A stretch of 50,341 bases of DNA from an uncultured Sutterella sp. (GTDB taxonomy: Bacteria > Pseudomonadota > Gammaproteobacteria > Burkholderiales > Burkholderiaceae_F), in assembly GCA_905194315.1 (NCBI GenBank), contig CAJJRX010000011.1:1-50341 (forward strand), written 5' to 3'. Shown here piece after piece: positions 5,964 through 12,996 of the stretch. The notes under the pieces were generated by a model that searched no databases, was not told where the DNA came from, and worked only from the letters and a program-made list of their open reading frames with translations. A program made the translations under genes and the position numbers. Within the stretch, counting starts at the first letter, position 1, and each line of letters opens with the position of its first letter.

Positions 5964-8492
5964 TTAAGCGTCAATATTACCTGCATACAGTGCGTTGGTT
6001 TCAATGAAGTCGCGACGCGGTTCCACCACATCGCCCATCAGCATCGAGAAGATCGCATCCGCACTGGCTGCGTCCTCAATGCGGACGCGGAGCATGCGGC
6101 GGGCAGCCGGATCCATCGTTGTGCTGAAAAGCTGATCTGCCATCATTTCGCCAAGCCCTTTGTAGCGCTGGCGGATGATGCCTTTTTCAGCCTGATTAAG
6201 CAGCCAGTTCACCGCTTCACTGAAATTCTTGACCGGTGTGCTTTCTTTATTGCGGGCAACCACGGCACCGTCACCGATCAGGCCTCGAAGCATGTCAGCA
6301 CTTTCCTTGAGTTTTTTGTAGTCAGCAGACATCGTGAACTCAGGCGTGATCGTAGAGGTCTTGTAATTGCCGTGCTTGAGACGGTGGATCTTAAGAAGGA
6401 ATTTTTCATTCTCTTCGTCATAGACCACCTCGGTTTTCACATCCGGATCACGCATTTCCGCCTGAAGCGCCTGCGCCGAGTGATCGGCCTCAAACTGATT
6501 ATCCAGTTTGATTTCAATACCTGCGGCAATGGCGGCAAGGGCTGCGCGGTCAATCGCCCCCTGCAGACGGGTAATCACTTCGGAGCTCTGCTGATATTCA
6601 CTCACAAGGTTTTCAAGTTCTGTACCGCGAATGGCAGCCTGTGCGTCGTAGGCTTCCTTGTTCTTGTAAAGCATCGCGCCCTCAAGAGCAAGGCGAAGCA
6701 GGTAGTCGCTCATCTCCTTTTCATCTTTCAGATAGACCCCTTTATCACGATGATCCTTCTGAACCTTGTACAGAGGAGGCTGAGCGATATAGACGTGCCC
6801 CTCTTCGATGAGCTGCGGCATCTGACGGTAGAAAAGGGTCAGCAGCAGCGTACGGATATGCGCACCGTCCACGTCCGCGTCGGTCATGATGATGATGCGG
6901 TGGTAGCGCAGTTTGGAGAGGTCAAAGTCTTTACCGATATTTGTCCCGAGCGCCAGCGTGAGCATGCGAATCTGTTCGGAGTCGAGCAGTTTGTCCTGAG
7001 CAGCCTTCTCCACATTCAGCACCTTACCGCGCAGCGGCAGAATAGCCTGGAACTGGGATTTGCGACCCTGCTTGGCGGAACCGCCTGCGGAGTCCCCCTC
7101 CACCAGGAAGAGTTCGCTTTTGGCCGGGTTCTTTTCGCGGCAGTCGGCAAGCTTACCGGGCAGACCGCCGCCGGAGAAGGACTGGCGGGAGATATCACGG
7201 GCCTTGCGGGCCGCTTCACGTGCACGGGCTGCCGCAACGATTTTCTCACAGATGATTTTGGCATCGTTGGGGTTGCGTTCCAGGAAGAGTTCAAGCTCAC
7301 GGGCAACCACTTCCTCAACGGCCGGACGGACCTCACTCGAGACGAGTTTGTCTTTGGTCTGAGAGGAGAATTTCGGCTGCGGCACTTTAACGGACAGAAC
7401 GCAGGTCAGACCTTCACGCAGGTCATCACCTTCAGGTTCAATGACTTTTTTACTGCCGGCTTTTTTGCCGATTTCGTTGTTGGCGATATAGTTCTTCAGG
7501 ACACGTGTCATTGCGGCGCGCAGGCCGGTCACGTGCGTTCCGCCGTCACGCTGCGGAATGTTATTTGTGTACGCAGAGAGAACCTCGTTGTAGCCGTCCT
7601 GCCACTGCATGGCGATTTCAACATCCACCGGAACCCCGTTGCTCATCACGGTTTCACGGGCATGGAACACGGTCGGATGAATCACGTTACGGGACTGATT
7701 TTTAAACTCCACATAGGCTACAAGCCCTTTATCCGTCTGAAGATGAGCCTCATGGGCGGTGCGCTGATCAGTCAGCGTGATGGAGACGCCGGAGTTGAGG
7801 AAGGACAGTTCACGCAGACGTGACAGCAGAGTGTCGTAGCTGAAGGTGGTGATCTGTTCAAAAATTTCAGGATCGGGAAGGAAGTGCACTTCGGTACCGC
7901 GGCGCTGCGTCGGCCCCACGAGCTTCATGGGGGAGACATCCTCCTGCTGGCCGGTGTGCGGGTTGACCTGCCGTTCAATGATGCGGTTTTTCACTTTACC
8001 GCGTTCGAATTCAATCGAACGTGTCTGACCGTCACGGCGCACAATCAGGCGCAGCCATGTGGACAGAGCGTTCACACAGGACACACCAACGCCGTGCAGA
8101 CCACCGGAGATCTTGTAGCCGTTGTCATCGAATTTACCGCCGGCATGAAGTTCGGTCAGGGCAATTTCGGCAGCACTGCGTTTCGGATCGTGCTTGTCAT
8201 CCCACTTGATGGAGGAAGGAATGCCGCGTCCGTCGTCGACGACGGAAATTGAATTGTCCGTGTGAATGGTGACCTGAATCTTGGTGGCATAGCCGGCAAG
8301 CGCTTCGTCGATGGAGTTGTCAACAACCTCATATACCAAATGATGAAGCCCGGAGCCGTCAGCCGTATCACCGATGTACATCCCTGGACGCTTGCGGACA
8401 GCTTCCAGGCCTTCAAGGATTTGGATGCTCGTCTCGTCATACGCGTGAGCGGGTTTCTCAGAGGTTTCCTTCATTTGATCCATTTCAGTCAT
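5964..8492 (-). CDS. gyrB: DNA gyrase subunit B
   Basis: ATPase subunit of DNA gyrase (842 residues; E. coli 804), which with GyrA introduces negative supercoils. The GHKL ATPase domain is intact (EVVDNSIDEALAGY, VVDDGRGIP, GGLHGVGVSCVNALS). The TOPRIM domain carries EGDSAGGSAKQ and the metal-binding DADVDGAHIRTLL. The C-terminal end has QRYKGLGEMMADQLF and the DPAARRMLRV signature of GyrB rather than ParE. The extra segment between the TOPRIM halves and the tail is of the proteobacterial type. AGGA lies 10 bases before the ATG; an alternative Met at residue 4 or 7 is possible. It lies downstream of dnaN and dnaA in the same orientation with no recF between them. If the nearby 2.6-kb block is the origin, this gene is transcribed head-on to the fork. 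Confidence 0.98.
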   Translation of the reverse strand: MTEMDQMKETSEKPAHAYDETSIQILEGLEAVRKRPGMYIGDTADGSGLHHLVYEVVDNSIDEALAGYATKIQVTIHTDNSISVVDDGRGIPSSIKWDDKHDPKRSAAEIALTELHAGGKFDDNGYKISGGLHGVGVSCVNALSTWLRLIVRRDGQTRSIEFERGKVKNRIIERQVNPHTGQQEDVSPMKLVGPTQRRGTEVHFLPDPEIFEQITTFSYDTLLSRLRELSFLNSGVSITLTDQRTAHEAHLQTDKGLVAYVEFKNQSRNVIHPTVFHARETVMSNGVPVDVEIAMQWQDGYNEVLSAYTNNIPQRDGGTHVTGLRAAMTRVLKNYIANNEIGKKAGSKKVIEPEGDDLREGLTCVLSVKVPQPKFSSQTKDKLVSSEVRPAVEEVVARELELFLERNPNDAKIICEKIVAAARAREAARKARDISRQSFSGGGLPGKLADCREKNPAKSELFLVEGDSAGGSAKQGRKSQFQAILPLRGKVLNVEKAAQDKLLDSEQIRMLTLALGTNIGKDFDLSKLRYHRIIIMTDADVDGAHIRTLLLTLFYRQMPQLIEEGHVYIAQPPLYKVQKDHRDKGVYLKDEKEMSDYLLRLALEGAMLYKNKEAYDAQAAIRGTELENLVSEYQQSSEVITRLQGAIDRAALAAIAAGIEIKLDNQFEADHSAQALQAEMRDPDVKTEVVYDEENEKFLLKIHRLKHGNYKTSTITPEFTMSADYKKLKESADMLRGLIGDGAVVARNKESTPVKNFSEAVNWLLNQAEKGIIRQRYKGLGEMMADQLFSTTMDPAARRMLRVRIEDAASADAIFSMLMGDVVEPRRDFIETNALYAGNIDA

Positions 8493-8593
8493 AAAATTTA
8501 GTTCCTAAAATCATTGCATGGCCTGTCGGTATCCGCGCGAGGCACATCAGGGGCGGGCTGCCGCACAATTTTCAGCTTCTTATCTAACAGCTA

Positions 8594-8620
8594 AACCGAC
8601 CAGCAGACTGCTGGTCGGTT
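8594..8620 (-). other. 13-bp perfect palindrome between dnaN and gyrB
   Basis: AACCGACCAGCAG (8594-8606) and its exact complement CTGCTGGTCGGTT (8608-8620) share a single central base. As RNA it would form a strong hairpin at the dnaN 3' end. The - strand downstream (TAGCTGTTAG) lacks a T-run, while the + strand side has only TTCTTTA. Likely a terminator-like or RNA-end-protecting hairpin; a DNA operator for gyrB is an alternative. Confidence 0.5.
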
Positions 8621-8658
8621 CTTTATATGCGATTTTCCCCGGTTGCGATCCCGACAGA

Positions 8659-9771
8659 TCAGATGCGCATCGGCATCACGACGTAACGGAAGCGATCAGG
8701 CGAATCGGGCATGGTGATCAGAACACTGCCGGAGGCCGTAGAGAAGTTGAACTTCACATCCTTGGACTTCAGGATGGAGAGAACTTCCGACAGATAGGTG
8801 ATGTTAAAGCCCATGTCCATATCTTCATAGTTCCACTCGATCGGAAGCGTTTCTGTCGCTTCTTCGTGGTCGGTGTTAACACTCTGGATTTTCAGATCCG
8901 TCTTACTGAGAATCCAGCGGACACCGTGGAATTTTTCACTTGTCATGACACCGACCAGACGCAGTGAGCTGGCAAGCTGTTCTCGATCAAGCAGAATCGA
9001 CTTCGGATTGTTTTCTGCAGAAGGCAGCACACGGTTGTAATCCGGGAATTTTCCTTCAATAAGTTTGCTCATGAATGTCACATTACCGAAGGAGAATTTG
9101 ACCTGCTGGTCAGTGAAGTCAATCTTCACGGGGGTGTCATCATCAGGCAGCAGGCGGATCAGTTCGCGGACAGACTTGCGCGGAATAATGGCCTGGAACT
9201 GTTCAAGTGTTTCATCCACAGTGGTATCGCAGCAGGCAAGACGGTGGGTATCCGTGGCAACGGTACGAACCAGATTTCCGTCCATCACGAAGAGCAGTCC
9301 GTTGAGGAAGAAACGCACATCCTGATTAGCCATGGCGAAAGATGTCATCGTCATGAGGTAGCGCAGCTGGCGGGCAGGCAGCTCGAGACTGCGTTCCCAG
9401 CGGCCTTCAGCAATTTTCGGATAATCATCAGCCGGCAGCGTCTGAAGATTGAACTGACCACTGGGGGACTGAATCACCAGTTTGCCGTTATTAAAGTCGA
9501 AATCGAGAATATCCTTCCCGGCGACAGCGTTCAGAATGCTGGTCACCTTGGCAGCGTTAACTGTGAAGCGGCACTTGGTGTCAGCAACACCAACGGGAGC
9601 CTCGGTACAGATCTGAATATCAAGGTCTGTTGTTGAAAATTTCACATTGACGCCATCCTGTTCAATCAGGATGTTGCTCAAAATAGGAAGGGTCTGGCGT
9701 TTTTCAACGATGCCTTCAACAATTTTGACGGGCTTATTAATTTCTTCACAGTTGCTACGAATCGTTTTCAT
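8659..9771 (-). CDS. dnaN: DNA polymerase III beta subunit (sliding clamp)
   Basis: Ring-shaped processivity clamp of 370 residues (E. coli 366). The N-terminus MKTIRSNCEEINKPVKIVEGIVEKRQ matches the family opening, so I chose the ATG at 9771. The frame also extends to a GTG at 9819, but that would add 16 residues not seen in the family and its AGAGG is only 2 bases away. Typical segments include TLPILSNILIEQDG, ATDTHRLACC and the C-terminal YVVMPMRI (the family ends in VMPMRL/I). No strong ribosome site is visible before 9771. The 289 bp to dnaA (9772-10060) hold no gene that I can support. gyrB follows after a gap with a palindrome. Confidence 0.96.
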   Translation of the reverse strand: MKTIRSNCEEINKPVKIVEGIVEKRQTLPILSNILIEQDGVNVKFSTTDLDIQICTEAPVGVADTKCRFTVNAAKVTSILNAVAGKDILDFDFNNGKLVIQSPSGQFNLQTLPADDYPKIAEGRWERSLELPARQLRYLMTMTSFAMANQDVRFFLNGLLFVMDGNLVRTVATDTHRLACCDTTVDETLEQFQAIIPRKSVRELIRLLPDDDTPVKIDFTDQQVKFSFGNVTFMSKLIEGKFPDYNRVLPSAENNPKSILLDREQLASSLRLVGVMTSEKFHGVRWILSKTDLKIQSVNTDHEEATETLPIEWNYEDMDMGFNITYLSEVLSILKSKDVKFNFSTASGSVLITMPDSPDRFRYVVMPMRI

Positions 9772-10060
9772 AGGGAATATCGCTATGCTCTGCCTGGCGG
9801 AGGCCGCCAGGTGTTGCACTACCTCTAGTTTGTGTTGAAGGAATTGTGTTCACAACACTCAGCCGGAGATACCCCTCAAGGAGCGCTGTGTATCACAATG
9901 ATTATTTCAAATGAGAGCCCTCTTTCAGTTGCGCTGCTCTGTATGCAACAACATACCAGAATGCTCTCGGCTTTAAAACTGTTCAAAACCAGCTTACAGT
10001 CACGAAAAGTGAACGGCAAGCCCCCAGAATAGATCCTGACGGATCCCTAAATCTCAGGCC

Positions 10061-11416
10061 TCAGCCTTTGATCATCTGCTCAAGCACGTGAATTTCGTGA
10101 TTAAGCTCCGCATTGTTCTGACGATCCTGTGTAATTTTTCTTACCGCATGCATCACCGTTGTATGGTCACGCCCGCCAAAGTTGGCGCCGATCTCGGGAA
10201 GGCTGTGCTGAGTCAGTTCCTTTGCCAGATACATGGCAATCTGGCGCGGCAGGGCAATATTGGCAGGACGGCGTTTGGAGTGCATTTCTGCAACCTTGAT
10301 GTTGTAGTAGTCAGCCACCGTCTTCTGAATATTTTCAATCGTCACCAGCGTATTGACCTGAGAGAACTGATCCCGCAGGACATGCTTGACGGTTTCGATG
10401 GTGATTTCCCGAGCCGAGGGCTGGAACTGCTGATAAGCCACAACCTGCTGCAGAGCGCCTTCAAGCTCACGCACATTGGACTTCAGGCGTTTGGCGATAA
10501 ACGAGGCAACCTCCTCCGGTAGATCTGCGTTCATTGCTTTTGCCTTGTTGAGCAGAATGGCAATACGCATTTCGAGTTCCGGAGGTTCAATGGCAACAGA
10601 GAGTCCCTGGGAGAAGCGGGAAATAAGCCGCTGCTCAATATCCTTCAGTCCGCGGGTGTAGGTATCGGCGGTAAGCACAACCTGTTTGTTGTGCGGAACG
10701 AGTGCCTCAAAGGCCCGGTAAAACTGCGCCTGAGAACCCTTTGCTCCGGAAAACGACTGCACATCGTCAATCAGAAGCAGGTCGAGACTACGGTAGCGTT
10801 CGTCAAAGAGCTGCAGAGCTCTGCGCGAGTTTGATGAGTCGCGCGTGGCAGAGGTGTACTCACTGATAAAGTCCTGTGCCGACACGCAGCGCACCTTTGC
10901 CTTCGGATGAAGGTCAAGATAGCGGTGACCGATAGCCTGCATAAGGTGTGTTTTACCCAGACCGACACCGCCGTAGATGTAAAGCGGGTTGTACTGCATA
11001 CCCATTGTGGCGGCCACGTGTTCCGCAGCAGCTACAGCAAGCTGGTTTGCGTTACCGTTGACATAGTTTTCAAAGGTAAGTCCCGGCAGGAGTCCGGTTT
11101 CTTCACGACGGCGTTTATTGTCGCTCTCTGAGATGGCCGGTACAGGGTCGGGAGCATCCGTCGCTGTATGACTATCAGCAGGAATAATACGAACCTGCAC
11201 AGGCCCATGGCTGACGTTGTTGGCTACCACCTGAATCGTTTTCAAAAACGTCTTCTTAATGGTATCCACTTTGGCCGCCGGCGCCTGCAGAACCAGTTCT
11301 CCTGTGGCATCATCCCAGAGTATGCACTCAATAGGCTCAAACCAAATTTTGATAAGGTTTGGAGGTAAGTTCATCTCTTGAATCTTGACGAGACAGTCTT
11401 GCCAAAAATTTGTCAT
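10061..11416 (-). CDS. dnaA: Chromosomal replication initiator DnaA
   Basis: AAA+ initiator (451 residues) that binds DnaA boxes and melts oriC. Domain I (about 1-75) has the compact fold (FWQDCLVKIQEMNLPPNLIKIWFEP). Domain II is a short acidic linker (SDSHTATDAPDPVPA region). Domain III has Walker A GGVGLGKTHLMQA, Walker B LLIDDVQSF and the initiator signature AKAMNADLPEEVASF. Domain IV ends in the DnaA-box-binding helix GGRDHTTVMHA. All motifs are intact. The gene diverges from rpmH. An inverted pair of perfect DnaA boxes sits 141-164 bp upstream of its start and very likely mediates autoregulation. No good ribosome site precedes the ATG at 11416. Confidence 0.98.
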   Translation of the reverse strand: MTNFWQDCLVKIQEMNLPPNLIKIWFEPIECILWDDATGELVLQAPAAKVDTIKKTFLKTIQVVANNVSHGPVQVRIIPADSHTATDAPDPVPAISESDNKRRREETGLLPGLTFENYVNGNANQLAVAAAEHVAATMGMQYNPLYIYGGVGLGKTHLMQAIGHRYLDLHPKAKVRCVSAQDFISEYTSATRDSSNSRRALQLFDERYRSLDLLLIDDVQSFSGAKGSQAQFYRAFEALVPHNKQVVLTADTYTRGLKDIEQRLISRFSQGLSVAIEPPELEMRIAILLNKAKAMNADLPEEVASFIAKRLKSNVRELEGALQQVVAYQQFQPSAREITIETVKHVLRDQFSQVNTLVTIENIQKTVADYYNIKVAEMHSKRRPANIALPRQIAMYLAKELTQHSLPEIGANFGGRDHTTVMHAVRKITQDRQNNAELNHEIHVLEQMIKG

Positions 11417-11556
11417 GACGGATTTGCGGTTAGATAAAAGTTACGTCCCCGGGTACATATACTGGGGATTTCGTCGTTGAATAGATCTTATATTGTAGCG
11501 AGAACCACGGGCTAATGGGGCTAACTTCGCGGGAAACATCAAATTATCAGTAAAAA

Positions 11557-11580
11557 TTATCCACATAACCCTGTGGATAA
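11557..11580. promoter_or_regulatory. Inverted pair of consensus DnaA boxes upstream of dnaA
   Basis: TTATCCACA (11557-11565) and TGTGGATAA (11572-11580) form a dyad with a 6-base spacer. Both are exact consensus boxes. Their place upstream of dnaA fits the known autorepression of dnaA by DnaA protein. They could also be a subsidiary origin cluster. Confidence 0.8.
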
Positions 11581-11754
11581 AAATAGTGAGCGATTTCAGC
11601 ACATTAGGCAAGGTTTGGGGAGCTGTTTTTAGAGATATACACAACTTAATGTGATCGGGCGGGTCTCTGTGTCTAGATATATGGTTTTTACGGAAAGACT
11701 TTGCGGAAAAGCTGTTTTTCGGGAAGAAACGGAAAGAAAAAAAGTCATCCGTGT

Positions 11755-11784
11755 TTGACAAACGCCCCTGTTTTAATGTCTAAT
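11755..11784 (+). promoter_or_regulatory. Sigma-70-type promoter for rpmH-rnpA
   Basis: TTGACA at 11755-11760 and TCTAAT at 11779-11784 with an 18-bp spacer: a perfect -35 and a 5/6 -10. The -10 lies inside the perfect palindrome GTCTAATATTAGAC (11779-11792). It would give an rpmH leader of about 230 nt containing the 11827-11850 stem-loop. Confidence 0.65.
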
Positions 11785-11826
11785 ATTAGACTTTTCGCAT
11801 AGTAGCGGAAGCTATTCTTGTTCTCT

Positions 11827-11850
11827 CTTAGCTAAAGCTGTTTAGCTAAG
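11827..11850 (+). other. Stem-loop in the rpmH leader
   Basis: CTTAGCTAA (11827-11835) pairs with TTAGCTAAG (11842-11850) across a 6-base loop. Each arm also contains the self-complementary TTAGCTAA. No T-run follows. Possible leader structure or duplicated DNA site. Confidence 0.45.
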
Positions 11851-12022
11851 GGTGAAAAGAGCCCTGTTTTTGCTATTTCGCTATAGTGGCACAGGTCCTG
11901 TGGAAAGCCCTTCAGAACTAGTGCTGCAAGGATTTTAGCGAATACCCGTATTTTCTTTTTGACCCAGACTCACTCATTCTTGTCGATGTGAGGATGGACT
12001 TTATGCCTTTTGAGGAATAATC

Positions 12023-12163
12023 ATGGCAACAAAACGTACCTATCAGCCTTCCAAGGTCAAGCGTGCCCGTACGCACGGTTTCTTGGTTCGCAGCCGCACG
12101 AAAGGCGGTCGTCGCGTTCTCGCACGTCGTCGCGCCAAAGGCCGTCATACTCTCGCTCTCTAA
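12023..12163 (+). CDS. rpmH: 50S ribosomal protein L34
   Basis: A 46-residue, strongly basic protein of the large ribosomal subunit: MATKRTYQPSKVKRARTHGF, then the family core GGRRVLARRRAKGRHTLAL. E. coli L34 is also 46 residues. The ribosome site GAGGAATAATC lies just before the ATG. It is transcribed divergently from dnaA and followed after 21 bp by rnpA, the usual pairing that couples ribosome and RNase P synthesis. Missed by ORF searches with a 60-codon cut-off. Confidence 0.97.
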   Translation: MATKRTYQPSKVKRARTHGFLVRSRTKGGRRVLARRRAKGRHTLAL

Positions 12164-12184
12164 ATCGTCAGGTTTAGTTCTTAG

Positions 12185-12658
12185 ATGAGTGTTGGAACCG
12201 CTGATCCATGCGTTTCTTATAAGTTTCCTCGAGGAATGAGGATTATCCGATCCTCAGACTTTGAGGCAGTTCTGAAGGCGAGAGGCAGCAATGTCTTCCG
12301 TGTGAAATCAGACTACTTCACAGCCACCTGTTTAAAACAGCCTTCTGTTTCCGGTGGGCTTCGGTTTGGTATCACAGTCGGAAAGAAATTCGCCCGGAAC
12401 GCAACTGCTCGCGTGAAGGTTAAAAGAGCACTCCGAGAGACAGCACGAAAGCAAGCCCCATATCTCATCGCACTTCTGTGCGAAACAGGAGTGGGGCTTG
12501 ATGTTTCTTTACGCCTGACAGCTTCGCTGGAATCGTTTGATTCGCCTTACAGCGGAGTGCACCGTTCATTCAGAGAATGCCTCAGGAAAGATATCGAAAA
12601 ACTCTTTTCTCAGGTACTATCCCGAGTGGAATCGATGCAGCATTGTCAGCAGGGATAA
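12185..12658 (+). CDS. rnpA: Ribonuclease P protein component
   Basis: Basic protein subunit (157 residues, slightly longer than the usual ~120) that helps RNase P RNA bind pre-tRNA leaders. Family features: the aromatic/basic start (MRIIRSSDFEAVLKARG), GLRFGITVGKKFARNA (59-74) and the arginine-rich helix. Oddity: the conserved RNR-x-[IV]-KR motif is R76-V-K-V-K-R81, so the normally invariant Asn is Val. The C-terminal extension after residue 130 is not family-typical. Context is the standard rpmH-rnpA-yidD-yidC cluster, with yidD starting 7 bp downstream. Confidence 0.93.
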   Translation: MSVGTADPCVSYKFPRGMRIIRSSDFEAVLKARGSNVFRVKSDYFTATCLKQPSVSGGLRFGITVGKKFARNATARVKVKRALRETARKQAPYLIALLCETGVGLDVSLRLTASLESFDSPYSGVHRSFRECLRKDIEKLFSQVLSRVESMQHCQQG

Positions 12659-12665
12659 TTGATTC

Positions 12666-12986
12666 ATGTTGGAACGAGCGCTAAAAGGTTTAATCCGGCT
12701 TTACCAGTGGACACTTTCTCCATGGGTGGGACGAGGTTGCCGCTTCATTCCGACCTGTTCGAATTATGGCCTTGAAGCTATCGAACGACACGGTAGCCTC
12801 AAGGGGTGTTATCTCATTTTGAGACGTCTGCTGCGCTGCCACCCGTTTGGCGGCAGCGGCTACGACCCTGTACCGGAAACCTTTTCCTGGCGTATGCCGG
12901 TGAAAAACGGTGCTCCGGAGGATAAGGCATCTGAACAAGACCATAATTCGAAGTGCTGTTGCCACATTTTTAAACTAAAAAAGTAG
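12666..12986 (+). CDS. yidD: Membrane protein insertion efficiency factor YidD
   Basis: Small YidD (DUF37) protein of 106 residues that assists YidC-mediated insertion at the inner membrane. Signatures: IRLYQWTLSPWVGRGCRFIPTCSNYGLEAIERHG and RCHPFGGSGYDPVP. The family usually ends shortly after the DPVP motif. Here about 36 residues follow, ending in a Cys-Cys-Cys-His run (97-100) and a Lys-rich tip. Sandwiched between rnpA (7 bp) and yidC (10 bp), so co-transcribed. Confidence 0.95.
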   Translation: MLERALKGLIRLYQWTLSPWVGRGCRFIPTCSNYGLEAIERHGSLKGCYLILRRLLRCHPFGGSGYDPVPETFSWRMPVKNGAPEDKASEQDHNSKCCCHIFKLKK

Positions 12987-12996
12987 TTGAAGTTTT

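Larger units (their letters stand above)
11417..12022. other. dnaA/rpmH divergent control region
   Basis: A 606-bp non-coding region. It holds the DnaA-box pair (11557-11580), a promoter for rpmH (11755-11784) with a 14-bp palindrome over its -10 box, a 9-bp stem-loop (11827-11850) and purine-rich stretches. A weak -10-like TACAAT for dnaA occurs on the - strand near 11493-11498. I see no gene. In many relatives this is where oriC sits, but here only two clear DnaA boxes and no trio-AT-rich module are present. Confidence 0.7.
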
